From positions 1,599,606-1,663,605 of the forward strand of contig NC_030999.1 in the NCBI RefSeq assembly GCF_000149955.1: a stretch of 64,000 nt of DNA, given 5' to 3'. The DNA comes from Fusarium oxysporum f. sp. lycopersici 4287. Lineage: Eukaryota > Ascomycota > Sordariomycetes > Hypocreales > Nectriaceae. Position numbers and translations under genes: made by a program. Below, piece by piece: positions 31,922-43,310 of the stretch. Under the pieces are notes generated by a model that saw only the letters and a list, made by a program, of their open reading frames with translations, was not told where the DNA came from and searched no databases. Within the stretch, counting starts at the first letter, position 1, and each line of letters starts with the position of its first letter.

Positions 31922-32151
31922 CTGTACCCTTAGAAGACAAGGTGGATGGGGGCGTGTTGGAAAATCCGGGGATCCCCCTTCCCTTCAGGATTCAGACTAA
32001 CAGTCTGAAAGTCCTAGATTTAAAGTTTAAAGTCCTAGATGAAATCATTTAGAGATATAAACCTGAGAAGAACTCTCATCTCACTAATGAACAATCAAGT
32101 TATACAAAAATATATATTTTCACCTAGCACTACTGCGCAATATAAACAACA
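31922..32151 (+). mobile_element. truncated copia 3' end (internal stub plus LTR)
   Basis: 31955-32151 matches the 3' LTR 31392-31588 base for base. It is preceded by about 33 bp (31922-31954) of the same internal sequence, including the polypurine tract, that precedes the real 3' LTR. It is therefore a 3' fragment of an element or a local duplication, not a solo LTR. Confidence 0.85.
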
Positions 32152-32950
32152 ATAAGCAAGTGACCCATATAAGTGAGTGACCCAAAAATCCCTCAACTTA
32201 CATTATCATCATTCAATTCATCAAGGCTGACCTTAGCATTGAGACGGCTTTCTTTTCATTCCGCTGCTCCAGCAACACACGATTACTAAGCGAGAGCCTT
32301 CGATAACAAGAAACAACGGCCCCAAGATGTGAGAAATTGACAGCCAGGAGCACATGAAGCCTCCTCATAACAGCCTCTCAAGGGGTGCAGCTAGTACCGA
32401 GAGTAAGACGGATCATGTGTAATACGCGAAATTCACGATCACTGCAATCGTTGGAGTGGACCAAAAGCCATCAACCAGCTAAAATTACGTATGAGAATAT
32501 GGAACAGGTGAGTCTCAAGGCCTTCATGCGTGCTTTCATCTAGTATGAAATTCGTTTTACACTACCATATTAAGTCAGGCGATTGAGTAACCCTTGTAAG
32601 TCATATTTGGCTGATGTGCAAAAGGCCACTTGGCTGGAATGCAAATATAGGTCTGACATCTCGCCAGTGGCCTTATTAGCTTCGACCCACAGGCACTAGT
32701 TAATTTCTCGATCTGATATGGTACATGCAGCGTCCAGTTGCGTCGGTTAGGTATAACGCCCTTCCTGGACTTTACGCAAGGGGGCCATATTTGCCCTGGA
32801 GCTACATCTCGGCTTACTATCTCAATAGGTAGACTTGGCATATAGTATAAGTAAGTGGGAGATACGAACATTCTGATCATCTAAATTCTTTTCTTCGTTG
32901 AAAATTGCACAACTCGTTCTAGTTTACATTAACATTGTTTATACAACACC
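32152..32950. other. intergenic, promoter side of the ABA3-like gene
   Basis: No supportable gene. Confidence 0.4.
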
Positions 32951-34150
32951 ATGAGTAACAAAATCGAGCATCAGACGGCTGTCAATGTCTCTAACGAGAA
33001 GTGGTACTTTCCACAAGAGTTGAGAGACGGGTTACAACCATTTAACCTCTCCAACGAAACTATCGCTGAGACTCTTGCTTGCGCCTGGGAGTATTCCAGA
33101 TGCGTTATACCCAACTGGACTAGCTGGGAGAGATACTTGGCGTTCAACCGGACTATCATCATTGCTATCGTGGCCGAATTTCGCGGCGACTTGATTCCGG
33201 AGATCAACAGTAAAAACATTATCGGTTATGACTTAGATGAGCTTCTCAGTACTCTCTTCGGAGGAACTTCGATGCGAGAGGATATGTCGCGCGAGTTCAG
33301 GACTTTTTTGCTCATGTCAGCAGAGAAATCCAGGAAGCAGCGGGACTCTGAGCTGTTCGGTCGCTATCTGAACGCTCTTGCAAAGTCTCCACAGTGGTGG
33401 TTCCGGCTCCGCGATTGTGACGCCCTAGCGCGGTATACGATTGCCAGCGCCCTGGCATGTAACGGCTTTAGTGAGATCCCTTTTCGCGAGGAACAGTTGC
33501 AACTCGTTGCGGAGCTGAGCGATACCCTTTATGACGCCGTTGCTTTCTATAAGCATCGCGCCGAGGGCGAGACCAACAGTACCTTCGGGTACGTTGGTAG
33601 CGAGATGCGAGTTGAGAATTACAGAGAGTACCGAGAAATTCTCTGGGCGCTAGATGTTAAATGGGCGCATGATCCTGCAAAACGCTGCGTCCTTAATTTC
33701 ATCAGACCGTTCGGAGGCCCCATCCATATGATGACAAGAAGGTATCGATTTGTCGAAGACGGTCTGATGATCGGAAGGCCTGAGACGGATCAGGTGGTGG
33801 AGTTGACGCGCGCCAACTTCAAGCTCTGGCATAAGGTCGACAGCGATATTGTGAAACCCGACAAAGATGGACGCTACATGGATACCATCACCAAGCTCGA
33901 CAAGCTAATGCTTCCTGGGTTCTGTAGCCTTTTGGAAAGTAGCGCTAGAAAGCATTGTCCGTATTGCTCCAATGCAGTTTCTAGCGGCTCAGACATTCGG
34001 CGGTTTGGGGGCGTCCGTCTGTGTGATGAGTGCAAAGCGAATTGGAGGTCATTCATGGGAGCGGCCCGTGCGCGATTTGCAGCCGCTTTCCCGGAAATCA
34101 AGAATGAGGTGTTGAAAGGGTGGCAATGCTGTGGATCAAGCTCGAGTTGA
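32951..34150 (+). CDS. ABA3-like sesquiterpene synthase
   Basis: 399 residues in one exon. The chain matches what I recall of Botrytis cinerea BcABA3: CAWEYSRCVIPN near 44-55, AEFRGD (75-80), RDCDALARYTIASALAC (154-170), AFYKHRAEGETNSTF (198-212) and FGGPIHMM (254-261). That enzyme converts farnesyl diphosphate to alpha-ionylideneethane, the first step of fungal abscisic acid synthesis, and lacks the usual DDxxD motif; none is seen here either. Two Cys pairs (C336/C339, C358/C361) form a zinc-site-like C-terminus. The stop is 152 bp from the end of a convergent P450, which suggests a minimal terpenoid cluster. The product need not be abscisic acid, since other ABA-cluster genes are not in the window. 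Confidence 0.75.
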   Translation: MSNKIEHQTAVNVSNEKWYFPQELRDGLQPFNLSNETIAETLACAWEYSRCVIPNWTSWERYLAFNRTIIIAIVAEFRGDLIPEINSKNIIGYDLDELLSTLFGGTSMREDMSREFRTFLLMSAEKSRKQRDSELFGRYLNALAKSPQWWFRLRDCDALARYTIASALACNGFSEIPFREEQLQLVAELSDTLYDAVAFYKHRAEGETNSTFGYVGSEMRVENYREYREILWALDVKWAHDPAKRCVLNFIRPFGGPIHMMTRRYRFVEDGLMIGRPETDQVVELTRANFKLWHKVDSDIVKPDKDGRYMDTITKLDKLMLPGFCSLLESSARKHCPYCSNAVSSGSDIRRFGGVRLCDECKANWRSFMGAARARFAAAFPEIKNEVLKGWQCCGSSSS

Positions 34151-34302
34151 CAAGGACACGGTACAACGAGAAAAATGCTGTATGGCATTTATCAACACAT
34201 GCAATACCGGGCTAGCTAAGCTAAACCCATATTGCATTGTATTTATTTATTTCTTTTATCTAGCTCGCCTACCCTACGTTATGGAAAAGTTAAGAATAAT
34301 GC

Positions 34303-36188
34303 CTAGAACTGATCTCTGTCTCTAGGAAGAGTCTCAATATCAGGATGCATATTCCCTTCGTGCTCCCGTTTCTCAACCCAGACGGGCCATGAGTGAGTCA
34401 GAGCCGTGAAATTAGCTTGGTATCGCCACTGGTTCTTGGGGTTGACTTGTCTAATATTGTAGTTACGCAACAGCGTAGCCGCCATTTTGCAAATTTGCAT
34501 CCAGGCAAAATGACGGCCAGGGCAAGTCATATATCCAGCGGAAAACTGTCTCATTTAGCCATTTCTCAAGACATGACATTTAAAGGGCTTACCACTATCC
34601 AGTTCCTGTCCAACTTCTTCGTATCTCCAGACAGCCAACGTTCTGGGTTCCATTGATCGGCATCATCTCCCCAAATGTCTTTTGACGAGTGCACCGCGCT
34701 AAAAGTAGTCAGCATATCCATAGGAGGAACGTACCATCTCATGCACTCACTGTGAAGATACGCTTAAGATTGTGCCTTGCTGAAAATGCCGGCCTGCGAT
34801 GTTGATTCCTCCTTTTGCTACTACGCGAGGCAGCCCCATGGTCGTGGGGCTGAACACACGCAATGCCTCCTTGATGCAGGCCCGTAAGTATGTTAAATTG
34901 TCGGCATCATGAAACGAAACGGACGCGACCATGGCACGAGCCTTCAAGCTTTCGCGGCGGTGAATCCTCGTTACGAACCCTAAGGCAAGTCTTCGGGGAT
35001 GCTGAATTAGAATGATACAAAAAGAACTCTTGTATTGCCGGCTTGTTTGGCTTGGATTCAGTAAAATGGGCAAGGGTGAAAAACCGAGACTGTTTTGTCT
35101 AAGGGGCGAATACACGACATGGGAAACAGGTTCTGCCCCTGCTCCCACGTTGACGTTGGCCTGTGCTTCGATTTTCCGAAGGCTGAGCTCGCCAGACTTC
35201 TGTTGAGCGCCCAACCAATGTGCGACCATGTCATTATGTGCTTCATGGTTGTGCAGACGCTTCTTGATGGCGACTGACGTTGTTTTGTAGAGGCGCCCCA
35301 TAGGTAGAAGCAGCAACCAACTGTTAAGAGGATTGATAAGGATACGCAAAGGGCCTATAAAAAAGCCCGCTACCGCTGCAAATCTACTCAATGCCACGTT
35401 GTTCCTTAATGTGCCGTCGATGTCGCGACCCTGTAGAAGTTAGCATCACTATGGGCATGTGAACAATGTTTCGAACTTCTTAAGACAAGGTGAAAGAGAT
35501 TAAACAAGCAAAGGAACGTGACATACAGCCCTAATGAATCCAATCGGCTCAGAGAACAAGGCGGAGCCTATGTTATCAAACGTCGTATATGTTATAAATC
35601 TGTCCAGATCCATCGGCATCCGGTCTTCGGCGTACTTTTCTACCCAGCGAAGTAGATGCTCAATATTCTCATCGACATCTGGTTCTCGTTTGAGGACTTG
35701 GGACAAAGCATAGCCTGCTGTGAAGTGCTTCGAAAGAGCCTTCTTCATCTTGGGATTTGTAGTTGACATGGGGTTTTGAAATCGATAATCGGGTACTGCC
35801 GTGACGCTATACCAGTCACCCTATGTACATTGTTAGGGATTTTGCACCAAGACTATATCGCACGATCAGAACTGACCTTATGTAAATTGGCGCGAAGCAG
35901 TAGTGTGGATCCATCTGGGTGACAAACGCTGACCTCGTTAGGGGCAATGCGAACGAATTGCCCATGTTTTCTGTGAAGGGCCTTGAGCCTCACATTTTGT
36001 TTACCTTCAAGGATAATCCATACGTGCCAGAGCCGAGTGACAGATGCCCAGAAAGGCCCTGGAATGTCTGACAAGTTGGAGAAATAACGGCGATGCACAG
36101 CGATGGCAAAAGCCAACAGTGCAAGCTCTGTAATAAAGCCAGGCCAAGAGACCAACACCTCACTGTTGACAGAGTTTATCTGTATCAT
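34303..36188 (-). CDS. cytochrome P450 monooxygenase
   Basis: Exons 36188-35877, 35820-35527, 35430-34751, 34698-34593, 34545-34303, all with good GT..AG ends and frame-consistent (544 aa). A further 114-nt in-frame segment (35115-35002, GTGTAT..TTCAG) looks like an intron and would give a normal 506 aa. N-terminal membrane anchor, then the proline hinge SDIPGPFWA. Helix K ExxR is EALR; PERW motif is NPERW; heme loop is FSAGYMTCPGR with the Cys ligand. The I-helix reads GAGAEPVS, and about ten residues usually following it seem missing around the 114-nt segment, so activity is uncertain. Resembles pisatin-demethylase-like fungal P450s. It is convergent with the terpene synthase and likely oxidises its product. 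Confidence 0.8.
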
Positions 36189-37019
36189 GGTCAAAATTAG
36201 GAACAAACGATACAATAAAATATAAAAGATGATGGATGGAATCTCTAGTTATAGAACTCAGATACTTTGTCGGGTTATATATTCCTCAAGGAGTGGCCAC
36301 AATATGAAAGAATCAGCACCTTTGTCACCCAGTGATTAGGCCAGCCCGTGGCCAACCATTACAGACCGTCTGAATTGTCCCACTTCTGAATGCTAGGACG
36401 CTTCACTCAAAGCTTTCTTTCTAGTGCGCAACTGCTACACACTATGTCCACAATATTCTCCCTAAAACGCCAGATTACGCTGTCCCGTTCCGACAGAGCT
36501 GGGCGTTAGACCCACACGGGTTAGGCGACTTTACTACAGCATTGATCTCTTCCATTTTCTTCTTTTCACATCACTCTTATACCACAAAACATTACTAACG
36601 TAACACCTCGCGCTAAAGCGGAAGCCCACAGACTCTGTGAACGAATAAACTACATTAGTGAATGACCAGCCATTCAATGTACTTGCACTACTTGAGATTG
36701 CTCTTGTACGTGGCTGCCTTATTTTAAGGCTTATATTTCAGCTTCTAATCGGTTAGGAAACGGGCAGTAGGTGTGAATTCGTCTTCTAAGAGTAGTATAG
36801 TTAAGGGATATAATAAAGAAATAATGGAAAGAAACATTAAACGTGATATAGTACAACGTGTTTAATAAGCGGGCGCCGCCCTTGTCCCTCTTATATTTAA
36901 CCATTCATCTGATGGTCACTAAAGCCACTACTCTGCTGATTTCGAGAGATATTACAAGGAGAACAAGATTATAAGCCTCTGTATGCCTACTCATGCATAT
37001 AAACTATTCCGAAGTTGGG
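36189..37019. other. non-coding stretch upstream of the P450
   Basis: No gene seen. Confidence 0.4.
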
Positions 37020-37330
37020 ATGTTGTGTGTTTTGGGCCACTTTAACAGGCTGATAGTCGAGAAATAGAACATCTGATCAGATGGTCTATAACCCATATTG
37101 CCAATACAGAGATCTTTCTGGCCTTTTATACTGCATTTAAGGTCACCTCTACAGAAATCAACATACGATGAGGTTCTAGAGGAGCTGGTCATGCCCCTTG
37201 TAACCCGGAAAATGTAGTCTTAAACCTTGATGTGCAGTTACGGACTCCAACACCACCTAGCGGGGCCACCCAACCATCAACCACCATGGGCTTCAAAGAC
37301 CCCCAAGACAGTCCCTGAGACTTAAACTTA
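37020..37330 (+). pseudogene. pogo/Fot-type transposase 3' relic
   Basis: Aligns along most of its length with the 3' end of the pogo-like relic at about 48510-48770. Shared landmarks include CTTGATGTGCAG followed by a ..ACGGACTCCAACA run, and the ATGGGCTTCAAAGAC / ATGGGTCTCAAGACG segment. No open frame survives; many substitutions. Confidence 0.6.
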
Positions 37331-37612
37331 GTCTAAACACGTTAGTACATGAATTAGAAGTCATTATAGTAGCTCTCTAGAGTCAATACTATGAGCCTTG
37401 GCATCTGTTGCAATAGGAACAACAGAAATAGTTTATGAGAATATTGAAGTCCGGAATCTTTGGAATGCAAATGAGGCATCAAGGCGGCGCGGTAAGGTCT
37501 TCCATAATTCAATGACGCTAGAGCTGGGATGACTAAAAACCCGGCTCTTGATTTGACTGCCAGGAGATGATGTAGTAGCCTTTGATTTATTTACCTTAGG
37601 CCTTGACAAATA

Positions 37613-38600
37613 TGCAGCTACCCTGTAGCATTATACTTGTCTGATAAGTGCATTACATTCCAACTCTCCCCTGTAAAAATTCTTTCTTGGCACGCACTGT
37701 TAGTGCACTGTTAGGAGCGGGATTTTCTACGGGCTACTCGGCCACACAATACTGCGGGGACGCCATCGGCTCCCTAACAGCAGTTTTCAGAGAAGGAATT
37801 TTGGAGAGTTCACCTTCTCTGACAACACCTTTGTCGGATCTAATGGCGGCACCTCAGAACCAGAACGCCTTAGATATCGGAGGACGGTGCCCGTGGCATC
37901 GGTAGCGACATCCTCCCGATCAACGACGCCGATTGCGATGGGTTTTTCCCCTTTGAAGGCAAGCCGCACCGCCGGCCTCTGATTCCTTCCCAAGGTTTTT
38001 CCCTGCCGCCACGACAGTCGACTACGAGCTACAACTTGGTTACTGGAGATTGTGGACTGCGTCAGCAGATGTAGTGATGCGTGAGAGAATTCTGGTCGGT
38101 GGAAAAAAGCTCGACAGTAGATTGCCCCCGAACCCGCTGACGGGTGACGGGCTTGAGAAATACAGCACCTTTTGTGCCATTGGTATGCTGGATGGTGAAG
38201 GAAGCGGGGTTTCCCTGTACCTAGCTAGCTCAGCACGTCTTTTGCTCCAGTAGGAGATCTGGCTTCGTTACAGCCACCCAGACGAAAAATATACAAACAA
38301 ACAAACAAACAAACAAACAAACAAAGTGCATTACATTCGTCAGCCTAACACGTAATTCGGCTACCGAGGTATGACATAAAGCAGCCTACTATGCAGGGAG
38401 CTAATCGCAAACGGATCACTTCGTAACAGGGTCACGATGGTCCAAGAGAAACCGTGTTCCACGATTTCTGTGATACAGTATTCCACTAAGTATGTAGGGC
38501 ACATTTAGTTGCACTTTTGTAGATTCTAGTTCACCAGCTGAAAATGAAATTCCTTTGCAAGAAAATACCAAACACACATTAATTGTTGGCTACGCGCAGT
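37613..38600 (+). repeat. old LTR-like repeat, interrupted by an insertion
   Basis: The left part (37613-37660) and right part (38324-38600) together align with 43311-43609, sharing CAGCTACCCT, GTCTGATAAGTGCAT, CAGCCTAACACGTAATTCGGCTACCG and the TCACCAGCT..CCTTTGCAAGAA block. The last block also resembles R/U5 of the gypsy LTR (TCACCAGCTATCAATAAAA). Likely a degenerate gypsy-class solo LTR. Confidence 0.6.
37661..38323 (+). mobile_element. non-LTR retroelement insertion with (CAAA)n tail
   Basis: About 663 bp bounded by the 15-bp direct repeat AAGTGCATTACATTC (37646-37660 and 38324-38338), with a (CAAA)n tail of about eight units at its right end. Long target duplication plus a simple A-rich tail is the signature of target-primed reverse transcription: a 5'-truncated LINE or a SINE. 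The uninterrupted sister copy at 43311 shows the empty site. No RT motif is visible in the insert. Confidence 0.75.
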
Positions 38601-38605
38601 TTAAG

Positions 38606-39715
38606 CTATCCAAATATACCAACATATATTTAAAGGTAGCAATGAGCCAATCGGCGGCTTGGGATGGCGTCAACAAGAAGCATAGGCACTATGGTCTCAA
38701 TTTCTTGGTGAGCTTGGCATCACGGACGGTTGCGACGCGTCGACCACGCCGATTAGCAAGTCACCAATGCGTCCGGTGAGCAAGACGAGCTGATTACCCG
38801 GTCGTTTTGTATAACGGTCTGGAGGGGCCTTGCTGGGCAACTTCCCGGGCTGTGACACTTCTCACGCAGATCAATCTGATCCTTGCTAAGGTGGCGGCGG
38901 CGATGAGGAACGACATCAGGGTTAGGCTCATATCAGCGGTCGAGCTGATCCTGCTGCTCAGGCTGAAAGGAGGCTCAATAAGGCCAGCAGCTGCAGATAT
39001 CGATGGGGAGGGAAGAGATGTTGAAAACCATATCAGCGTTTAGCCACCAGTAATAGCTAAGGTTTGGAAACTGTAAAGATCGACTCACCTTCACCAGCAG
39101 AAATTTCATGGCAGTCCTTACTGCTTGCGAATGCCCTACGGGGCCGAAGCGGCTTGAGATTATTCGGATCAAGGGCGACGGCTGTTCCACATTCTACAAC
39201 GCGCTCTTGCGAACCCCATAAGCTAAACGCCTCGTAGTATCATATTCTGAAGACCTTGAAGACATGATAGGAGCTGCCAGTCCATTGCGTGGGTTTGATA
39301 CCGCACTCATCCCTTTAGCTATGCCTCCGTTGACGCCAGAGGCCGCTGCGCGAGCAAACGACCCTAATCAGGTTTTTTGGCGATTGCCTGGCTACTCTGA
39401 CGAGCGCAATTTCCTCGCAACACAGCGTGATTACGTTTGGGCGGTCTTCACGCTAAAGAGCAAAAGAAAAACAGCCTCATTGGTGACTGCGAAGATAGCC
39501 TAGGTGTGTGTTTTTCATGGTGAAGCCTGTGCCTCCCGAGGCGCAGCCGAATGCCTTGTTGGCTGCCAACCATTCGTATCCCGGTGGAAGCATCCTGTCT
39601 TGTCAGCCTTGCAATAAAGAAGGTGATTCAATTCCTAAACCATTATGATAAGCACTTATAAAAAGACATTCCTAAGTCCAGTATACCTCATGTAGCTTCT
39701 CATTCACCATTAAAA
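38606..39715. other. stretch without supported gene
   Basis: Several open frames of 70-80 codons with higher GC than the surroundings (38807-39503), but none recognised; may be relic coding sequence. Confidence 0.35.
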
Positions 39716-40636
39716 ATGTTCAGCCGCATCAAGGATAAATTCTCAAACAAGAAGTCCTCTACCAAGGATCACACACATTTCGACAGGGGCAACTCAAACT
39801 CAAACCCCAAGAACAACCCCTTCCTCGATGTTCCCGAGGAGGCTCCTCCTGCTTATGAGCCCACTCAAAGGACAGCTCCTCTTCTCAATGTTCCTCAACG
39901 TGGAGCTTCACCAGCGCCTAGCATCTCAAGCATCACCAGTGCCGAAGATAGATATGCCTTCCTATCTACCTTCGATACCATCTTTGTCATTGACGACTCT
40001 GGATCCATGGCTGGTCGATCTTGGAGGGAGGTTCGAGAGGCGCTGAGCACTATTGCCCCGATCTGTACTTCTCACGACCCCGACGGTATTGACGTCTACT
40101 TCGTGAACCATCGATCACCAGCCGTGGGAACCGGAGTTCAAGCACCCGGTGGATATTTCCAGATCCGTAATGCCAACCAAGTCCAACATCTGTTTGAGTC
40201 CGTCCGACCCTGCGGAGCAACGCCAACAGGTTCTCGTCTTCACAGCATTCTCAAGCCCTACGTCGCCCACCTTTCCCGCCGTGCAGCCAACGTTGACTCG
40301 ACCAAGCCGGTCAACATCATCGTGATCACCGACGGATGTCCCACAGACGACCCAGAGAGTATCATTATTCACCACGCTAAGAAGCTTGATCAGATCGAGG
40401 CACCTCCTCATCAAGTTGGTATCCAGTTCTTCCAGGTTGGCAACGAGCTTGGTGCTACTAAGGCTCTTCGTGAGCTCGACGATGATCTTGCTGACCAGGG
40501 CATTCGCGATATGGTTGATACAGCAACTTGGAATTCCGCTACGTCGGAGAAAAGTAACGTTTTGACCGCAGATGGAATCCTCAAAGTTGTTCTTGGTGCT
40601 GTTGTAAGACGCCTGGATCGTAGGCCCAACTCATAG
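39716..40636 (+). CDS. von Willebrand factor A domain protein
   Basis: 306 residues, single exon. A basic N-terminus (MFSRIKDKFSNKK) is followed by a Pro-rich linker with a PPAY motif (44-47), a typical WW-domain ligand for Rsp5/NEDD4-type ubiquitin ligases. The vWA domain spans about 87-300. Its metal site (MIDAS) DxSxS is D93-S95-S97 in VIDDSGSM; a downstream TDG (VITDGCPTDD) fits the third loop. Cytosolic and probably an adaptor; the family is widespread in filamentous ascomycetes, usually without known function. No lesion seen; codon composition is GC-rich relative to flanks, like a normal host gene. Confidence 0.85.
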   Translation: MFSRIKDKFSNKKSSTKDHTHFDRGNSNSNPKNNPFLDVPEEAPPAYEPTQRTAPLLNVPQRGASPAPSISSITSAEDRYAFLSTFDTIFVIDDSGSMAGRSWREVREALSTIAPICTSHDPDGIDVYFVNHRSPAVGTGVQAPGGYFQIRNANQVQHLFESVRPCGATPTGSRLHSILKPYVAHLSRRAANVDSTKPVNIIVITDGCPTDDPESIIIHHAKKLDQIEAPPHQVGIQFFQVGNELGATKALRELDDDLADQGIRDMVDTATWNSATSEKSNVLTADGILKVVLGAVVRRLDRRPNS

Positions 40637-41700
40637 CTCTCCTCAGAGCCGTAGAAACCAAACAGTTCATCTCTGCGCGCTTCCTGACCATACTGAATTG
40701 CTTCGTGGTGGAGTTTTGTTGCCGCTTAAAGTTCTCTACATAAGATTTCTTGCCTAGATATCTCTCCCCAGGCCAGAAGCGCTAAGGTGGCAGCCACGAA
40801 ATAACCACTGTTGTGTCATGATTTCAATGCATAACAGCTTAATTGTTACACCTAAGGCCACTCGCCAGATCATCATTTGATCATAGATTCCCCATAATGA
40901 TTGCATTCGCCCCCCTAACTAGTCTACGAGTTTTCACTCCTACTTTATGGCGAAACGGAAAAGGCTAACAAAACAGACTGTCTGCAAGGTTAGGGTTAAC
41001 AAGCCTCAGTGATTCATAAACGAAAAGAGATGTCATGCAGGAATACATATGCCTACCAGCGCAAGAGACCCTAAAAGGGCACATGACGCCTGCAGTCACT
41101 TTTCGATAGGAATAACCCTGCCCAAGTCGCGCGTATCCCAGGTAGGTTGTTGCAGATTGTTCCGTCGTTGGCAGGAATCAAGCGCCTGAAACCGAGACCG
41201 AGACTGAACCTGATACTGATATTGATCTGGAGGCTGAATCTGGGGTGTGGAATTCATTGTTGTTGACCTCGCAGGCTTTTATTCGCCACCTCGTCAAGGT
41301 GTTCTTGCCCGAGCCACTTACATTTGCTTTGAGATTAAGAAAAACAACCCTCTTAAGTAAGGTCAGATTTCACGCCGGTCTGGACCATCGAAGCAGCTAG
41401 GCTTCTCAGAGCAAGCGTTCTAGTATAATGTGGCGATCTTAGTAAAGAACCGCTCATGGGTCGATCGATGATACCTTAGCTAAATACTCCCAGACCGACG
41501 AATGCATCCCTTGCACAACGGTAAGGTGCATTTGAATAAAGTCCCTTGGTTCTGAAAAAGCCTGTTAGTTCGTTTTCAACGTGGCCTTTCGAATGTAAGC
41601 ACCTATACTGTGATAGGAAAATGATTTTCTATATGATAAGCAAGACAGTAAGCAGAGCAGAGTCAATGAAGCCTGTATTTGAAGTGAATTAGGTACAGTA
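40637..41700. other. non-coding stretch
   Basis: No gene seen. Confidence 0.4.
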
Positions 41701-42268
41701 CTACGTAGCGCTTTTGACAATATCACAACATCAGAGTGGAACCATTAAAGAAGATGAACTGAAGGAAGGAGTTCGACTCCAGAGATAGCCTGTCGTTTCG
41801 GTAGATTAACTAGGGGGGTGTCAAAAAAAAGACTGACGTGAAAACCTGATCTTGTATGGTAGAAGTGAATTGCCGTGTCAGAAGTGTTTTAACACCTCGA
41901 GGGGGATCAGGTCGTATAGACAAGCTCTTAGCTATGTTGAAACTCGTTGTTAACCCTCACTCGACCCAAGTAATTGCATACCATAATAAATTCATTATAA
42001 GAAGGAATCTTAATTTTATATCAATTAGTAATCCACTTTCCTGGTAGTAAGTCACCTGTCGACCTATATAGTACTAAATATTTGGTATGTTGAGAATAGT
42101 AGTCACAGCCAAGCCAATGATAAAGAGTTGGTAACGCGCTGCTTCCCTTAGGCAATACGATTTTGAGGACAAAAGCAACTACTGCATTCATAATTCACTA
42201 GGGGCCCTAAGTTTAACCTAGCTGATCGAGAACAGAGGCCATCAACTTCATGTGTAGGTCGCCATGTC
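41701..42268 (+). repeat. 567-bp direct repeat, copy 1
   Basis: Aligns end to end with 48777-49342, starting CTAnGTAGCG and ending CATGT, with scattered substitutions and small indels. No inverted ends or coding frame recognised. Copy 2 directly follows the pogo-like transposase relic, so this may be that element's 3' non-coding part. Confidence 0.8.
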
Positions 42269-42716
42269 TACACAACCTCGAGACCAGGAGAATCGACATA
42301 GCCAAGAGGTAAGCCTGTCAGGGCCCTCGGATTACGATATTAGCCTAGGTCAGAATTGTAATAAAACATGTAGAAGGCTTTCGATCAGTAAGTATCTCAT
42401 GGCACCGCGTAAAGGCTCTTGTGAGGCTATATCTCACAAACCAGACGATAGTAATACGCTTCTGATAGATCCCAGAACGGATTTGTCTAGATTTGATAAG
42501 GAAGGCGACTATGAGGTTGAAGAAAGGGTGCTATTTCTGAAAGAGGTTATCGATTGTCTTCTCTGTGCCACCACTGGACGTCACGATGCACCTTGTCATA
42601 CCGGCGCCGTTTCTTCTCGGCACCGCGATAAAGCTTACGCGCATTTTCTCGGACTTGGCTTCTACTGTTGCGGTCTTATATTAACACATTTACTAAGAAT
42701 ACCTGCTTCTTTGTAG
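42264..42716 (+). CDS. hypothetical ORF, 150 aa
   Basis: Opens with an ATG that is the last bases of repeat copy 1, so the start lies at the repeat boundary. The frame is intact, polar, with several Cys and a hydrophobic C-terminus (FLGLGFYCCGLILTHLL) that could be a membrane anchor. Family not recognised. It may be a chance frame. Confidence 0.3.
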   Translation: MSTQPRDQENRHSQEVSLSGPSDYDISLGQNCNKTCRRLSISKYLMAPRKGSCEAISHKPDDSNTLLIDPRTDLSRFDKEGDYEVEERVLFLKEVIDCLLCATTGRHDAPCHTGAVSSRHRDKAYAHFLGLGFYCCGLILTHLLRIPASL

Positions 42717-43310
42717 CCCGTAATAGCCTAAGCAGCCTGCAACCTGTCTATTACAATTGCTGCCACCTAAGCAACTGAGACTTTAAGGCAGAGGAAAGTT
42801 CCCCGGCCTAGCCTTTCCTTCTGAGAGGGTTGTGAGCAGTGGGGTGACACACAAAATACTGAAACCAGATTGCAAGAAACTCATCTACTTATTTTTAATA
42901 CCCCGCTCACACCTTATATTATAAAGCGAACGTCACTTCAGCCGCCATAGATAGGATACTGAACACTTGAAGTATACCTTCCAAGGTAGGTCGTTGGTAA
43001 TGCTACTTAAGCTACGGGAGAACAGAGAGAGCAGCAGAACAGACAGGAAGATTATAATGGCGGAGTAAGCGAAGTATGGGCTTTATGAGACGTATTTCAG
43101 TTTCACATGGCGGAAAGCAAGGTATAATCTCGGCTTTCGGAATTGCGGACACAAATTGAGCGACGCGTGGAGAGGACGAAAACTAGGCAACGTACGTACG
43201 AATCAGTGATTAGCACCCTATCGGCCAAAACAAGCCTCCTGGCGTAATAAGTTGTATTGTATCGTAGCATGGGTAAGTTGGTTACATTATAATTATAGAA
43301 TAATTCTATG
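42717..43310. other. non-coding stretch
   Basis: No gene seen. Confidence 0.4.

Noticed and set aside
41765..41782. tRNA B-box-like GTTCGACTCC in both copies of the 567-bp repeat
   Set aside because: No convincing A box at the right distance and the copy 2 version is weaker, so a tRNA gene or tRNA-derived SINE is not supported.
42837..42856. CAGTGGGGTG resembling the start of a mimp terminal repeat
   Set aside because: Only the first ten bases fit, and no inverted partner was seen within a few hundred bases.
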